DNA from: an uncultured Dysgonomonas sp.
GTDB taxonomy: Bacteria; Bacteroidota; Bacteroidia; Bacteroidales; Dysgonomonadaceae
Direction of reading: 5' to 3'
Assembly (NCBI RefSeq): GCF_900079725.1
Contig: NZ_LT599032.1
Coordinates: forward strand, 742,948 to 806,947
DNA length: 64,000 nucleotides
The notes under the pieces were generated by a model, which was not told the origin of the DNA, ran no database searches, and worked only from the letters and a program-made list of their open reading frames with translations. Positions 63,930-64,000 of the stretch are shown here, piece after piece. The stretch's first letter is position 1. Each line of letters opens with the position of its first letter. Position numbers and translations under genes: made by a program.

Positions 63930-64000
63930 ATGAAAAAACTCATATTATCTATTTTATTATTAATAATAGCGATGACAACAATTCAAGCTCAAAACCCGTT
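63930..64000 (+). CDS. Start of an exported protein, cut by the window end
   Basis: An ATG at 63930 opens a frame reading MKKLILSILLLIIAMTTIQA followed by QNP. This is a signal peptide with a probable cleavage after TIQA. Only 23 codons fall in the window, so no function can be given. It lies 109 bp after the nitroreductase stop. Confidence 0.7.
   Translation, partial: MKKLILSILLLIIAMTTIQAQNP

Overview
The window is AT-rich chromosomal DNA from a member of the Bacteroidota, most likely of the order Bacteroidales and close to Dysgonomonas. The taxonomic call is inference. It rests on an RprX/RprY-type two-component pair, a 2508-residue SprA/Sov-type type IX secretion translocon next to ruvA, a HAL-type aryl-polyene pigment cluster, promoters that fit the Bacteroidota TTG / TAnnTTTG pattern, and the general gene set. 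No tRNA, rRNA, complete insertion sequence or CRISPR array was seen.

Layout. (1) 0.2-8.6 kb, minus strand: a full phosphate-starvation locus read as OprO/P-type porin, pstS, pstC, pstA, pstB, phoU, PhoB-like regulator, PhoR-like kinase. Two matching three-half-site Pho-box candidates lie upstream of the porin and pstS. (2) 8.7-15.7 kb: M16 protease, DgkA-type lipid kinase, YbdG-like mechanosensitive channel, small lipoprotein, membrane metallophosphoesterase and inorganic pyrophosphatase. (3) 15.7-20.7 kb: a fragment of a dispersed repeat, an orphan terminase-small-subunit-like ORF, a PurF paralogue that lacks the N-terminal catalytic cysteine, an AspT/YidE-type transporter and a fold-back repeat. 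(4) 20.7-23.9 kb, minus strand: copper module made of an AraC regulator with an HMA-like N-terminus, CopA ATPase and CopZ-like chaperone. (5) 24.0-49.2 kb, plus strand: inositol-phosphatase-family gene, then an aryl polyene cluster of about 22 kb and a CoA ligase. (6) 49.2-64 kb: secreted protein, Xaa-Pro aminopeptidase, EamA transporter, rprXY, sprA, ruvA, nitroreductase, and the start of an exported protein cut by the window edge.

How the pigment cluster fits together (family knowledge plus inference): an aromatic amino acid ammonia-lyase makes a cinnamate or 4-coumarate starter. The CoA ligase may activate it. Two ACPs, three catalytically competent ketosynthases, one degenerate ketosynthase, a FabG-type reductase and two hot-dog dehydratases extend it to a conjugated polyene. 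Methyltransferases and two acyltransferase domains tailor and anchor it. An MMPL pump, a LolA-like chaperone and a lipoprotein are placed to move the product to the outer membrane. No darA/darB-like resorcinol genes are present, so the window supports an aryl polyene rather than a complete flexirubin.

The most unusual element is a non-coding repeat of about 585 bp, present twice inside the pigment operon and once as a 5' fragment at 15.75 kb. The two full copies differ in sequence but keep the same nested inverted repeats. Many arm differences are matched by compensating changes in the partner arm. This is what is expected of a selected RNA (or single-stranded DNA) structure, and it is the best candidate here for an undescribed system.
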